Below are positions 24,621 to 34,003 of a DNA stretch of 64,000 bases, in pieces (the first letter of the stretch is position 1; the number at the start of each line of letters is the position of its first letter). The notes under the pieces are model-generated. The model did not search any database. It was given only the letters and a program-made list of their open reading frames with translations, and was not told the origin of the DNA. Made by a program: the position numbers and the translations under genes. Source of the stretch: Dokdonella_A sp937902695 (GTDB lineage: Bacteria > Pseudomonadota > Gammaproteobacteria > Xanthomonadales > Rhodanobacteraceae); assembly GCA_048498135.1 (NCBI GenBank), contig JBEHYO010000002.1, positions 1 to 64,000 of the forward strand, read 5' to 3'.

Positions 24621-26027
24621 GTGGCCCAGGCAACGAGGCATTCGGATGCGTTCGTGTTTTTCGGCGCCACGGGCGACCTGGCCTACAAGAAAGTCTTCCC
24701 GGCGCTGGACGCGCTCTTCCGCCGCGACGGCCTCGACATTCCCATCATCGGTGTCGCCAAGTCAGGCTGGTCGCTGCAACAGCTGCAAGCGCGTGCGCGC
24801 GATGGCATCGCGCAAGCCTGCAGCGATCGACGCGTTCCGTTCGACGAGGCCGCATTCGCACGACTCTCGGCGCGGCTGCAATACATCGACGGCGACTACC
24901 ACGATATCGCGACCTTCGAGAAGCTGAGGTCCGCGCTCGGTGCCGCGCAGGCGCCGCTCTACTATCTCGCGATTCCACCCGATCTTTTCGGTGTCGTCGT
25001 CGATGGGCTCAAGCGCGCCGGCTGCGGTGCCGACGCCCGCGTGGTGTTGGAGAAACCGTTCGGCCGGGATCTCGCATCCGCGAGGAAGCTCAATCGGATC
25101 CTGCATGACGTCTTCGAGGAGCCGGCGATCTTTCGCATCGACCATTACCTCGGCAAGGAGGCGGTGCAGAACCTCCTGTACTTCCGTTTCGCGAACGCCT
25201 TCCTCGAACCGATCTGGAACCGCAGCTACATCGATCGCGTGCAGATCACGATGGCCGAGCAGTTCGGCGTGGCCGGCCGCGGCGCCTTCTACGAGGGCGT
25301 GGGTGCGATCCGTGACGTCCTGCAGAACCATCTTCTGCAGGTCACTTCGCTCCTGGCGATGGAGGCGCCTTCCGACGCCGACGCACGATCGCTGCATAAC
25401 GCCAAGCTCGCGGTATTTCGCGCCATGCAACCCATCGATCCCCGTCACGTCGTCCGCGGACAGTTCGACGGCTACCGCGGAATCGACGGCGTCGCGGCGG
25501 ATTCGAGCGTGGAAACATTCGTCGCGCTGCGTCTTTGCATCGACAACGATCGCTGGCGGGGCGTGCCGTTCCAGATCCGCGCCGGCAAGGAGCTGCCGAT
25601 CACGGCCACCGAGATGCTGGTGGACATGAAGCCGGCGCCGCGCATCTTCGACGAGGTCGGCACGCCCGAATCCAATTACTTCCGATTTCGCCTGAATCCC
25701 GAGGTCGTCATTGCTGAGGGCGCACGAGTCAAGCGGCCGGGCGATGGCATGCGCGGCCAACGCGTCGAATTGATCGCGCGACATCGCCCGGTGCGCGAGA
25801 AACTGCCCTACGAGCGTCTCCTCGGCGACGCGATGCGCGGCGATGCTTCGCTATTCGTCAGCGACGACTGCGTGGAGGCGGCATGGTCCGTCGTCGACAA
25901 GGCCCTGCATCATGAGGAGGCGGTGCGACCCTACGAGCCGGGAACGTGGGGCCCACCGGAAGCCGCCGGAATAGCGGGCGCCGAGGGATGGCACGATCCC
26001 GGGCCCGAAGCGAGCAGCCCATGCTGA
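24621..26027 (+). CDS. zwf: Glucose-6-phosphate 1-dehydrogenase
   Basis: This enzyme oxidises glucose-6-phosphate to 6-phosphogluconolactone, making NADPH at the entry to the pentose phosphate pathway. The 468-residue protein has the nucleotide motif FFGATGDLAYKK near the N-terminus, the phosphate-binding EKPFGRD and the active-site signature RIDHYLGKEAVQN (about residue 175). GTG at 24621 is taken as start because AGGAGG lies exactly six bases before it; a TTG at 24615 would touch the ribosome binding site. It is the first gene of a sugar operon and overlaps the next gene by 7 bp. Confidence 0.96.
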   Translation: MAQATRHSDAFVFFGATGDLAYKKVFPALDALFRRDGLDIPIIGVAKSGWSLQQLQARARDGIAQACSDRRVPFDEAAFARLSARLQYIDGDYHDIATFEKLRSALGAAQAPLYYLAIPPDLFGVVVDGLKRAGCGADARVVLEKPFGRDLASARKLNRILHDVFEEPAIFRIDHYLGKEAVQNLLYFRFANAFLEPIWNRSYIDRVQITMAEQFGVAGRGAFYEGVGAIRDVLQNHLLQVTSLLAMEAPSDADARSLHNAKLAVFRAMQPIDPRHVVRGQFDGYRGIDGVAADSSVETFVALRLCIDNDRWRGVPFQIRAGKELPITATEMLVDMKPAPRIFDEVGTPESNYFRFRLNPEVVIAEGARVKRPGDGMRGQRVELIARHRPVREKLPYERLLGDAMRGDASLFVSDDCVEAAWSVVDKALHHEEAVRPYEPGTWGPPEAAGIAGAEGWHDPGPEASSPC

Positions 26028-26728
26028 GCGCGCCGGCTCCGGAACGGCTCGTCGTCCTGCTCGATGTCGACAACACGCTGCTCGACAACGACCGGTTCGC
26101 CGCGGATCTGGATGCCTGGCTGCAAGGTTCGTTCGGGCGTGTCGGGTGCAAGCGCTACTGGGACATCTACGCGTCGCGACGCGCCGAGCTCGGCTATGCG
26201 GACTATCTCGGTGCGGTGCAGCTCTTTCGCGCGGGCATGGACGATGACCCCGCGTTGCTGCGGATAGCGGGCTTTCTTCTGGAATATCCGTTTTCAGATC
26301 GGGTCTATCCGCAGGCGCTGGCAGCCATTGCCCACCTGCGCGCGCTCGGCCATCCCGTGATCGTCTCGGACGGCGATGTCGTTTTCCAGCCTCGGAAGAT
26401 CCAGAGGTCCGGCCTCTGGGACGCACTGAACGGCGACGTGCTGATCTACCTGCACAAGCAGCACGCGCTCGCGGCAATCCGGCGGCGCTATCCGGCCGAA
26501 CACTACGTGATGGTCGACGACAAGCCGGATCTCCTCTCCGAGATCAAGGAGGGATTCGGCGACAAGGTGACTACCGTGTTCGTGCGCCAGGGACATTACG
26601 CGGCTGCGGCGATCCCCGGATCCGCGCCCGATCCGGATCTGCAAATCGATCACATCGCGGAGTTGTGCAGTCTCGGCAGGGATGCGTTCCTGCCACGCTC
26701 GCGCGACTCGCGCGCGGCAGAACACTGA
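26021..26728 (+). CDS. HAD-superfamily hydrolase in the pentose phosphate operon
   Basis: The 235-residue protein has HAD motif I LLDVDNTLLDND (about 15-25), motif II VSDGD (about 120), a motif III lysine in QPRKIQRSG and motif IV VMVDDKPD (about 165). The cap helices lie after motif I. HAD enzymes of this type are mostly phosphatases. Its place between zwf and tal suggests a sugar-phosphate substrate or metabolite repair, which is inference. An ATG at 25988 is an alternative start. Confidence 0.82.
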   Translation: MLSAPAPERLVVLLDVDNTLLDNDRFAADLDAWLQGSFGRVGCKRYWDIYASRRAELGYADYLGAVQLFRAGMDDDPALLRIAGFLLEYPFSDRVYPQALAAIAHLRALGHPVIVSDGDVVFQPRKIQRSGLWDALNGDVLIYLHKQHALAAIRRRYPAEHYVMVDDKPDLLSEIKEGFGDKVTTVFVRQGHYAAAAIPGSAPDPDLQIDHIAELCSLGRDAFLPRSRDSRAAEH

Positions 26729-26766
26729 TGGATGACGCGCGCGATGCGCGCGACCAAGGAGCAGAC

Positions 26767-27864
26767 ATGAATCCCATTCGGCAACTCAAGGATCTTGGCC
26801 AGAGCCTGTGGCTCGACAACATCACGCGCACCATGCTCGACGACGGGACCCTGGCACGCTACATCACTGATTATTCGGTGACGGGCCTGACCTCGAATCC
26901 AAGCATCTTCGATGCCGCGATCAGCGAGGGGCACGCCTACGATGCGGGCATTCGCGCGAAGACGAAGCAAGGGCGCCGCGGCGAGGATCTCTTCATCGAG
27001 CTCGCGCTCGAAGACCTGCGGCGCGCGGCGGATCTGTTCCGGCCCGCGTTCGAGGCGAGCCGCCGCGTCGATGGCTGGGTATCCATGGAGGTTTCGCCGC
27101 TGCTGGCGTCGGACACGGCAGGTTCGGTCGCGGCCGCGCAGCGGATTCACGACGCGGCAGGTCGCGACAACCTGCTCGTGAAGATTCCGGGCACTCCGGC
27201 GGGCGTCCCGGCAATCGAGGAAGCGATCTTCCTCGGCATTCCGATCAACGTGACGCTTCTGTTTTCGCGCGCGCAATACGTGGCGGCGGCCGAAGCCTAC
27301 ATGCGTGGGATCGAACGCCGCATCGCCGCGGGGAAATCGCCCGCGATCGGCTCGGTTGCTTCGCTGTTCGTGAGCCGCTGGGACGTGGCGGCCAACAAGC
27401 AGCTGCCGACGCCGCAACACAACCTGCTCGGCATCGCCGTCGCACAGCAAACTTACCGCGCCTATCGCGATCTGCTTGCGTCGCCGCGCTGGCAGAAACT
27501 TGCCGGGGCGGGTGCGCTGCCGCAGCGCATGCTCTGGGCGAGCACGGGCACCAAGGATCCTGCCGCGCCCGACACGCTCTATGTCGGCGCTCTCGCCGCG
27601 CCCGACACGATCAATACCTTGCCCGAGAAGACGCTGCGCGCGTTCGCCGACCACGGTACGCTGAGCAGCGCGCTGGTGAGTGACGGCGGCAATTTCGAGT
27701 CGGTGCTGGAACAGGTCGCGCGGGCCGGCGTGGATGTCGATGCGTTGGCCTCGACCCTGCAGAAGGAAGGCGAGCAGTCGTTCGTCAAGGCCTGGAACGA
27801 TCTCCTGAAATGCATCGCGGACAGAGCCGAAACGATCGCACCGGCTCAGGACCGCGTCGCATGA
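26767..27864 (+). CDS. tal: Transaldolase
   Basis: The 365-residue enzyme starts MNPIRQLKDLGQSLWLDNIT behind AAGGAG. It transfers a dihydroxyacetone unit between sedoheptulose-7-phosphate and glyceraldehyde-3-phosphate. Signatures include TSNPSIFDAAI, the Schiff-base lysine in NLLVKIPGTPAG and FVSRWD. Length and motifs match the long TalB-unlike transaldolases common in actinobacteria and Xanthomonads, which are often next to or fused with pgi. Here the stop overlaps the pgi start by 4 bp. Confidence 0.94.
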   Translation: MNPIRQLKDLGQSLWLDNITRTMLDDGTLARYITDYSVTGLTSNPSIFDAAISEGHAYDAGIRAKTKQGRRGEDLFIELALEDLRRAADLFRPAFEASRRVDGWVSMEVSPLLASDTAGSVAAAQRIHDAAGRDNLLVKIPGTPAGVPAIEEAIFLGIPINVTLLFSRAQYVAAAEAYMRGIERRIAAGKSPAIGSVASLFVSRWDVAANKQLPTPQHNLLGIAVAQQTYRAYRDLLASPRWQKLAGAGALPQRMLWASTGTKDPAAPDTLYVGALAAPDTINTLPEKTLRAFADHGTLSSALVSDGGNFESVLEQVARAGVDVDALASTLQKEGEQSFVKAWNDLLKCIADRAETIAPAQDRVA

Positions 27865-29528
27865 CCGGCATCGATCTCACCGCGCGGCCGCAATACCGGG
27901 CGCTGCAGCAGCATTTCGCCGACGTGGGGCACCGGCATCTTCGCGAGTTTTTCGCCGCCGATCCCGCCCGGGGCGAACGGCTCGTCGTCGAGGATGCGGG
28001 TCTCTATCTCGATTACTCCAAGCAGCGCGTCGACGCCGGGACCCTGCGCCTGCTGCGCGGGCTTGCCGACGCGTGCGGGCTGGCGTCGCGCATCGAAGCC
28101 ATGTTCCGCGGCGACAGGATCAACCGGACGGAGGACCGCGCCGTCCTGCACGTCGCGCTGCGCGCGCCGCGCGGCGAGAAGATCGTCGTCGACGGCCACG
28201 ACGTGGTGGCGGACGTGCACGCAGTGCTGGATCGGATGGCTGCATTCGCCGACGACGTGCGCAGCGGCGCCTGGAAAGGGCATGGCGGCCGGCGCATCCG
28301 CAACGTGGTCAGTATCGGCATCGGCGGTTCGGATCTCGGCCCGGTGATGGCCTACGAGGCACTCAGGAGCTACAGCGCGCGCGAGATGACGTTCCGGTTC
28401 GTGTCGAATGTCGACGGCACGGATTTCGTCGAGGCGACGCGCGACCTCGACGCCGCCGAAACGCTCTTCATCATCTGCTCCAAGACCTTCACGACCGAGG
28501 AAACGCTGACCAACGCGCACGCCGCGCGCCGCTGGTGCCTGCGAGTCCTCGGCGACGAGCGCGCGATTGCCAGGCACTTCGTCGCGGTGTCGACGAACGC
28601 GGACGCGGTACGCGCGTTCGGCATCGACACCGCGCACATGTTCGGCTTCTGGGACTGGGTCGGCGGGCGCTACTCGATGGATTCGGCAATCGGCCTCTCG
28701 ACGATGATCGCGATCGGACCCGATCATTTTCGCGACATGCTCGCCGGCTTCCACGCCATGGACGAGCATTTCACGAGCGCGCCGTTCGAACGCAACATGC
28801 CTGTCTTGATGGGCCTTCTTGCGATCTGGAACGTCAACTTCCTCGACGCAGCGACGGTCGCCGTGCTGCCGTACGAGCAGTATCTCAAACGCTTTCCCGC
28901 GTACCTGCAGCAGCTGACGATGGAAAGCAACGGCAAGCACATCACGCTCGAAGGCGATTCAGTCGACTATTCGACCGGCCCGATCTACTGGGGCGAACCG
29001 GGCACCAACGGCCAGCACTCGTTCTACCAGCTGCTGCACCAGGGCACGCGCATCGTGCCGTGCGACTTCATCGGGTTCGGGCAGCCGCTGAATCCGCTGC
29101 CGCTCGGCGACGACGGCGACCAGCACGATCTATTGATCGCGAACCTGATCGCGCAGGGCGAAGCACTCGCGTTCGGCAAGACCGCCGACGCCGTGCGCGC
29201 CGAGGGCACGCCCGAGAAACTCGTCCCGCACCGCACCTGCGAAGGAAACCGGCCCAGCACGACGATTCTCGCGGAGAAATTGACGCCGCGCACGCTCGGC
29301 ACGCTCATTGCGCTCTACGAGCACAGCGTGTTCGTGCAGGGCGTCATCTGGAACATCGATTCGTTCGATCAGTGGGGCGTCGAGCTCGGCAAGCAGCTCG
29401 CCAAGCAGACGAAGGCCGATCTGATGGCAGCCACCGGGCCGACGCTCGAGCACGACAGCTCCACCAACGCATTGATCCGCCGCTATCGCGCGTTGCGCGA
29501 GCGTCCCGTCACGGCCGCACGCACATGA
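27861..29528 (+). CDS. pgi: Glucose-6-phosphate isomerase
   Basis: The 555-residue enzyme interconverts glucose-6-phosphate and fructose-6-phosphate. Signatures include SIGIGGSDLGPVMAYEAL, SKTFTTEETLTNA, FWDWVGGRYS, the catalytic glutamate region QLTMESNGKHI and the C-terminal GVIWNIDSFDQWGVELGK. ATG at 27861 overlaps the tal stop (ATGA), and pgm overlaps its own stop in the same way, so tal-pgi-pgm are tightly coupled. Confidence 0.97.
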   Translation: MTGIDLTARPQYRALQQHFADVGHRHLREFFAADPARGERLVVEDAGLYLDYSKQRVDAGTLRLLRGLADACGLASRIEAMFRGDRINRTEDRAVLHVALRAPRGEKIVVDGHDVVADVHAVLDRMAAFADDVRSGAWKGHGGRRIRNVVSIGIGGSDLGPVMAYEALRSYSAREMTFRFVSNVDGTDFVEATRDLDAAETLFIICSKTFTTEETLTNAHAARRWCLRVLGDERAIARHFVAVSTNADAVRAFGIDTAHMFGFWDWVGGRYSMDSAIGLSTMIAIGPDHFRDMLAGFHAMDEHFTSAPFERNMPVLMGLLAIWNVNFLDAATVAVLPYEQYLKRFPAYLQQLTMESNGKHITLEGDSVDYSTGPIYWGEPGTNGQHSFYQLLHQGTRIVPCDFIGFGQPLNPLPLGDDGDQHDLLIANLIAQGEALAFGKTADAVRAEGTPEKLVPHRTCEGNRPSTTILAEKLTPRTLGTLIALYEHSVFVQGVIWNIDSFDQWGVELGKQLAKQTKADLMAATGPTLEHDSSTNALIRRYRALRERPVTAART

Positions 29529-31189
29529 CCCAGCGCATCAGCCCGCTCGCCGGAAAACCGGCGCCGAAATCCATCCTGGTCGACGTCGGCAGGCTGCTCG
29601 CGGCGTACGTCGATCTGAAACCGGATCCTGCCGTTGCGTCCCAGCGCGTCGCGTTCGGAACGTCCGGGCATCGAGGCAGCCCGTTCGAACGGAGCTTCAA
29701 CGAAGACCACATCCTCGCGATCAGCCAGGCGATCTGCGACTACCGCAGGCACCGCGGCATCGACGGTCCGCTGTTCCTCGGCTTCGACACGCACGCGGTG
29801 TCGTGGCCGGCCTTCTGCAATGCGCTCGAAGTGCTGGCTGCGAACGGCGTCGAGACGATGATCGCCCGCGGCGACGAATACACGCCGACGCCGGCGATAT
29901 CGCACGCGATTCTCGTCCACAACCGCGGCCGCACGGCGGCACTCGCCGACGGCATCGTCGTCACGCCGTCGCACAATCCGCCCGACAACGGCGGCTTCAA
30001 GTACAACCCGCCGAACGGCGGGCCCGCCGACACCGACATTACGGACTGGATACAGAAGCGCGCCAATGCGCTGCTCGAGGGCGGCCTGAAAGACGTCAAG
30101 CGCGTGCCGCTGATGCGCGCGCGCCAGGCCGCGACCGTGCACGAGCACGATTACCTCGGCGCCTATGTCGCCGATCTCGGCAGCGTCGTCGACTTCGATG
30201 CGATCCGCCGCGCCGGTATCCGCATGGGCGTCGATCCGCTCGGTGGCGCCGGCGTGCACTACTGGGCGCCGATCGCCGAGCGCTACAAGCTCGACCTGAC
30301 CGTCGTCAGTGAAGAGGTCGATCCGCAGTTTGCGTTCATGTCGGTCGACTGGGACGGCAGGATCCGCATGGATCCATCCTCGCCGTATGCCATGGAGCGC
30401 CTGATCGCGCTGAAGGACAAATACGACATCGCGTTCGCCTGCGACACCGACCACGACCGCCACGGCATCGTCACGCGCAGCAGCGGATTGATGGAGCCCA
30501 ACCACTATCTCTCGGTGCTCATCAACTATCTGTTCCGCCAGCGCCCGGCATGGAGCGAGCGCGCGGCGATCGGCAAGACGGTCGTCAGCACCGCGCTCAT
30601 CGACCGCGTGGCGAGCCGGCTCGGCCGCCGCCTGTACGAAGTGCCGGTCGGCTTCAAATGGTTTTCGCAAGGCCTCTTCGACGGCTCGCTCGGATTCGGC
30701 GGCGAGGAAAGCGCGGGCGCCTCGCTGCTCCGCCGCGACGGCTCGGTGTGGACCACCGACAAGGACGGGCTCGTTCCCGCGCTGCTCGCCGCCGAGATCA
30801 CCGCGCGGATCGGCAAGGATCCGGGCGCGGATTACGCCGATCTCACGCGTGAAATGGGTGCGCCGGTAGCCGATCGCGTCGAGGCCGCCGCCACGCCCGA
30901 ACAAAAGCAGCGCCTCGCCAGGCTGACGCCGGCAGAGGTCCGTTCCGACCAGCTCGGCGGCGAGGAAATCCAGCAGGTGCTCGATCGCGCGCCCGGCAAT
31001 CAGGCGCCGATCGGCGGGATCAAGGTGATCGCGAGCAGCGGATGGTTCGCCGCGCGGCCGTCCGGAACCGAATCGATCTACAAGATCTACGCCGAAAGCT
31101 TCAAGGGCAGCGATCACCTGCAAGGCATTCTCGAGGAAGCTCAAGGCATCGTCGATGCGGCGCTCGCATCCGGCTCGCCGCCGAAATGA
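29525..31189 (+). CDS. pgm: Phosphoglucomutase, alpha-D-glucose specific
   Basis: The 554-residue enzyme converts glucose-1-phosphate to glucose-6-phosphate. It has GTSGHRG (about 46-51), the phosphoserine loop VTPSHNPPDNGG with Ser149, the metal-binding DTDHDRHG, the sugar-binding GGEESAGAS and the phosphate-binding FAARPSGTE near the C-terminus. Its location fits funnelling of glucose-1-phosphate, such as from the GH94-type protein at 36456, into the oxidative branch started by Zwf. Confidence 0.96.
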   Translation: MTQRISPLAGKPAPKSILVDVGRLLAAYVDLKPDPAVASQRVAFGTSGHRGSPFERSFNEDHILAISQAICDYRRHRGIDGPLFLGFDTHAVSWPAFCNALEVLAANGVETMIARGDEYTPTPAISHAILVHNRGRTAALADGIVVTPSHNPPDNGGFKYNPPNGGPADTDITDWIQKRANALLEGGLKDVKRVPLMRARQAATVHEHDYLGAYVADLGSVVDFDAIRRAGIRMGVDPLGGAGVHYWAPIAERYKLDLTVVSEEVDPQFAFMSVDWDGRIRMDPSSPYAMERLIALKDKYDIAFACDTDHDRHGIVTRSSGLMEPNHYLSVLINYLFRQRPAWSERAAIGKTVVSTALIDRVASRLGRRLYEVPVGFKWFSQGLFDGSLGFGGEESAGASLLRRDGSVWTTDKDGLVPALLAAEITARIGKDPGADYADLTREMGAPVADRVEAAATPEQKQRLARLTPAEVRSDQLGGEEIQQVLDRAPGNQAPIGGIKVIASSGWFAARPSGTESIYKIYAESFKGSDHLQGILEEAQGIVDAALASGSPPK

Positions 31190-31203
31190 TCCAAGGAACC
31201 CCC

Positions 31204-33258
31204 ATGTCCGATTCGCTCGACCAGCAATGCATCGATATGTTGCGCTTTCTCTCCGTCGACATGGTGCAGAAGGCGAACAGCGGGCATCCCGGGTTGCCGC
31301 TCGATGCCGCGCCGATGGCGTACGTGCTGTGGACACGCCATCTCAAGCACAACCCGAAGAATCCGGACTGGAGCGATCGCGACCGCTTCGTGCTGTCGGC
31401 GGGCCACGGCTCCGCGTTGCTCTACAGCCTTCTGTACGCGACGGGTTACGGGGTCTCGCTCGACGACATCAGGGAGTTCCGGCAATGGGGCAGCAGGACG
31501 CCCGGCCATCCCGAACGCGGTCATACGCCCGGCGTCGAAGTCACGACCGGGCCGCTTGGTCAGGGCCTCGCCAATGCGGTCGGCATGGCCATCGGCGAAG
31601 CGCATCTCGCGGCGCGCTACAACCGCGAGGGCCACGCGCCGATCGACCATCGGACCTGGGCGATCGTCAGCGACGGCGACCTGATGGAAGGCGTCGGCTC
31701 GGAGGCGGCCTCGCTCGCCGGGCACCTCCAGCTCGGCAAGCTCGTCTGCCTCTACGACGACAACTACGTGACGCTCTCCGCCGGCACGGACATGACGTTT
31801 TCCGAAGCGCGCGCCCGGCGTTTCGAAGCCTACGGCTGGCAGACGCTGCAGGTCGCGGACGGCAACGACATCGCCGCGATCGATGCGGCGCTGCATGCGG
31901 CGCGCGCGCAGACGAAGCGGCCCACGCTGATCCTCGTGCGCACGCATATCGGCTACGGATCGCCCGAACAGGACAGTTTCAAGGCGCACGGCTCGCCGCT
32001 CGGCGTCGAGGACGTGAAGAAGACCAAGGAGAAGCTCGGCTGGCCGGTCGAGCCGCCGTTCCTGGTGCCGGAACCGGCACTGGCGCATTTTCGCCGCGCG
32101 CTGGAACGCGGTGCGGACATCGAGACCGCATGGGCGCGACGCCTCGATGCGTACGCCGTGGCATTTCCGGATTCCGCCGCCGAACTGCAGCGTCGACTTC
32201 GCGGCGATCTTCCCGCGGGCTGGAATGCCGACCTCGCGGCGTTTCCCGCCGACGCGAAAGGCATGGCGACCCGCGTCGCGGGCGGCAAGGTGATGAATGC
32301 GATCGCGCCGCGCGTCGTCGCGCTCGCCGGCGGATCGGCCGATCTCGATCCGTCCACGCACACGATGTTGAAGGGGCAGGGCGATTTCAATCCTCCGGTT
32401 TCGGCAGGCGAAGATACCGAAGGCTCGTCCGGCGGCGGCTGGAGCTACGCCGGGCGCAATCTCCATTTCGGCGTGCGCGAACACGCAATGGGCGCCATCG
32501 TCAACGGGCTCGCCGCGCACGGCGGCTTCGTGCCGTTCGGCGCGACGTTCCTGATTTTTTCCGACTACATGCGCCCGGCGATCCGCCTCGCCGCGCTGAT
32601 GGGCCTGCACGTCGTGCATGTTTTCACGCACGACAGCGTCGCGCTCGGCGAAGACGGTCCCACGCACCAGCCGATCGAGCAGCTGGCGAGCCTGCGCGCC
32701 ATTCCGAACCTCACGGTGATCCGCCCGGCCGATGCGAACGAGGTGCTCGTCGCCTGGCAGGTCGCACTGGAGACGCGCGACCGGCCGGTGCTGCTGGCCC
32801 TGAGCCGGCAGGACGTGCCGACGCTCGATCGCACGCGCTACGCAAGCGCCGACGGCCTCAGGCGCGGCGCCTACGTGCTTCGCGATGCGCCCGACGCGAA
32901 ACCCCGCGTGATCCTGATCGCGACGGGTTCCGAAGTCGGTCTGATCGTGGCGGCCGCGGATCGCCTGCAGGCGGAAGGCATCGCCGCGCGCTGCGTGTCG
33001 ATGCCGAGCTGGGAATTGTTCGATGCGCAACCGCGCGACTATCGCGACGAGGTCTTGCCCGCGAACGTGCCGGCGCGCCTTGCCGTGGAGCTCGGCGTCG
33101 AGCAGGGCTGGCGACGTTATATCGGAGAGGACGGCGACATGCTGGGCATGGATCGCTTCGGCGCGTCCGCGCCTGCGAGCGTGCTGTTGCGCGAGTTCGG
33201 ATTCACGGTGGACAACGTCGTGACGCGCGCGAAGGCGTTGCTCGCGCGCGCCGCGTAG
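31204..33258 (+). CDS. tkt: Transketolase
   Basis: The 684-residue thiamine-diphosphate enzyme moves two-carbon units between sugar phosphates. It has MVQKANSGHPGLPLDAAPMA, the active-site SAGHGSALLYSLLY, the cofactor motif SDGDLMEGVGSEA...LYDDN, and the pyrimidine-domain THDSVALGEDGPTHQPIEQL. AAGGAACCCCC places the start at ATG 31204; an ATG overlapping the pgm stop (31186) would add six residues. It is the last gene of the operon and convergent with pgl. Confidence 0.96.
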   Translation: MSDSLDQQCIDMLRFLSVDMVQKANSGHPGLPLDAAPMAYVLWTRHLKHNPKNPDWSDRDRFVLSAGHGSALLYSLLYATGYGVSLDDIREFRQWGSRTPGHPERGHTPGVEVTTGPLGQGLANAVGMAIGEAHLAARYNREGHAPIDHRTWAIVSDGDLMEGVGSEAASLAGHLQLGKLVCLYDDNYVTLSAGTDMTFSEARARRFEAYGWQTLQVADGNDIAAIDAALHAARAQTKRPTLILVRTHIGYGSPEQDSFKAHGSPLGVEDVKKTKEKLGWPVEPPFLVPEPALAHFRRALERGADIETAWARRLDAYAVAFPDSAAELQRRLRGDLPAGWNADLAAFPADAKGMATRVAGGKVMNAIAPRVVALAGGSADLDPSTHTMLKGQGDFNPPVSAGEDTEGSSGGGWSYAGRNLHFGVREHAMGAIVNGLAAHGGFVPFGATFLIFSDYMRPAIRLAALMGLHVVHVFTHDSVALGEDGPTHQPIEQLASLRAIPNLTVIRPADANEVLVAWQVALETRDRPVLLALSRQDVPTLDRTRYASADGLRRGAYVLRDAPDAKPRVILIATGSEVGLIVAAADRLQAEGIAARCVSMPSWELFDAQPRDYRDEVLPANVPARLAVELGVEQGWRRYIGEDGDMLGMDRFGASAPASVLLREFGFTVDNVVTRAKALLARAA

Positions 33259-33292
33259 GCGGCGCGCGCGCGTGCTTTCCGCGTCGCTGCGG

Positions 33293-34003
33293 TTACGCGC
33301 GCGGGGAGAGGTTGACGAGCGCGTCGACACCGCCCGGCGCGCGGATCGCTGCGGCAGGCACATCGGCACCGGCACGCCAGGCCTCGACCGCTTCGCGTTT
33401 CGATTCGCCGTCGACGATGAACAGCACGGCGCGCGAGCGGCCGAGTCGCGCTGCGCTCAACGACACACGCTGCGGCGGCGGTTTCGGCGAATCCATGACC
33501 GCGATCGCGTCGGGCCCATCGATCGACATGCCCCAGTCGTGGCCGGGGAACAGGCTGGCCGTGTGGCCATCCTCGCCGAGCCCGAGCAAGACCAGATCAA
33601 AGTCGCCGACGTCGCGCAGATCCGACGCATATCGCCGCGCGGCAACCGTCGCGCCGAGCTCCGCCGCGATGACATGGCGCTGCGACGGCGGAATCGGCAC
33701 GTGATCGAGCCAGGTCTCCGCCGCCATCACGCTGTTGCGATCCGGATCATCGCGCGCAAGACAGCGCTCGTCGCCGAAATAGACGTGCCAGAGCGACCAG
33801 TCGGTGTCGAGCCGGCGCAGGCGGCGATAGACATTGCGCGGCGTGTTGCCGCCGGACAGCACGATCAGGAATCGCTGATGCCGTTCGATGGCAGATGTCG
33901 CCGCGTCGGCAATGTATGCAAAGGCCGCCTCGCAGAGTGCGTCCGTGTCGCCGACGGCATGCCAGCGCACGCGTTGGGCCGCCGCGCGCACCGGCTGCGT
34001 CAT
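33293..34003 (-). CDS. pgl: 6-phosphogluconolactonase
   Basis: The 236-residue enzyme hydrolyses 6-phosphogluconolactone, the Zwf product. It has VLSGGNTPRNVYRRL, the WHVYFGDERCLARDDPDRNSV block and LLGLGEDGHTASLFPG, all typical of the DevB/Pgl family. Its ATG shares one base with the gnd stop (TGATG), so it is coupled to gnd. The gnd-pgl pair converges on the zwf-tkt operon, completing the oxidative branch. Confidence 0.94.
   Translation of the reverse strand: MTQPVRAAAQRVRWHAVGDTDALCEAAFAYIADAATSAIERHQRFLIVLSGGNTPRNVYRRLRRLDTDWSLWHVYFGDERCLARDDPDRNSVMAAETWLDHVPIPPSQRHVIAAELGATVAARRYASDLRDVGDFDLVLLGLGEDGHTASLFPGHDWGMSIDGPDAIAVMDSPKPPPQRVSLSAARLGRSRAVLFIVDGESKREAVEAWRAGADVPAAAIRAPGGVDALVNLSPRA

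Noticed and set aside
28073..29524. N-terminal extension of about 484 codons before pgm
   Set aside because: It overlaps pgi in another frame and is Arg-rich; pgm starts at ATG 29525 with the usual N-terminus.
29483..33375. Long minus-strand open frames opposite pgm and tkt
   Set aside because: High-GC antisense shadows; pgm and tkt are certain on the plus strand.
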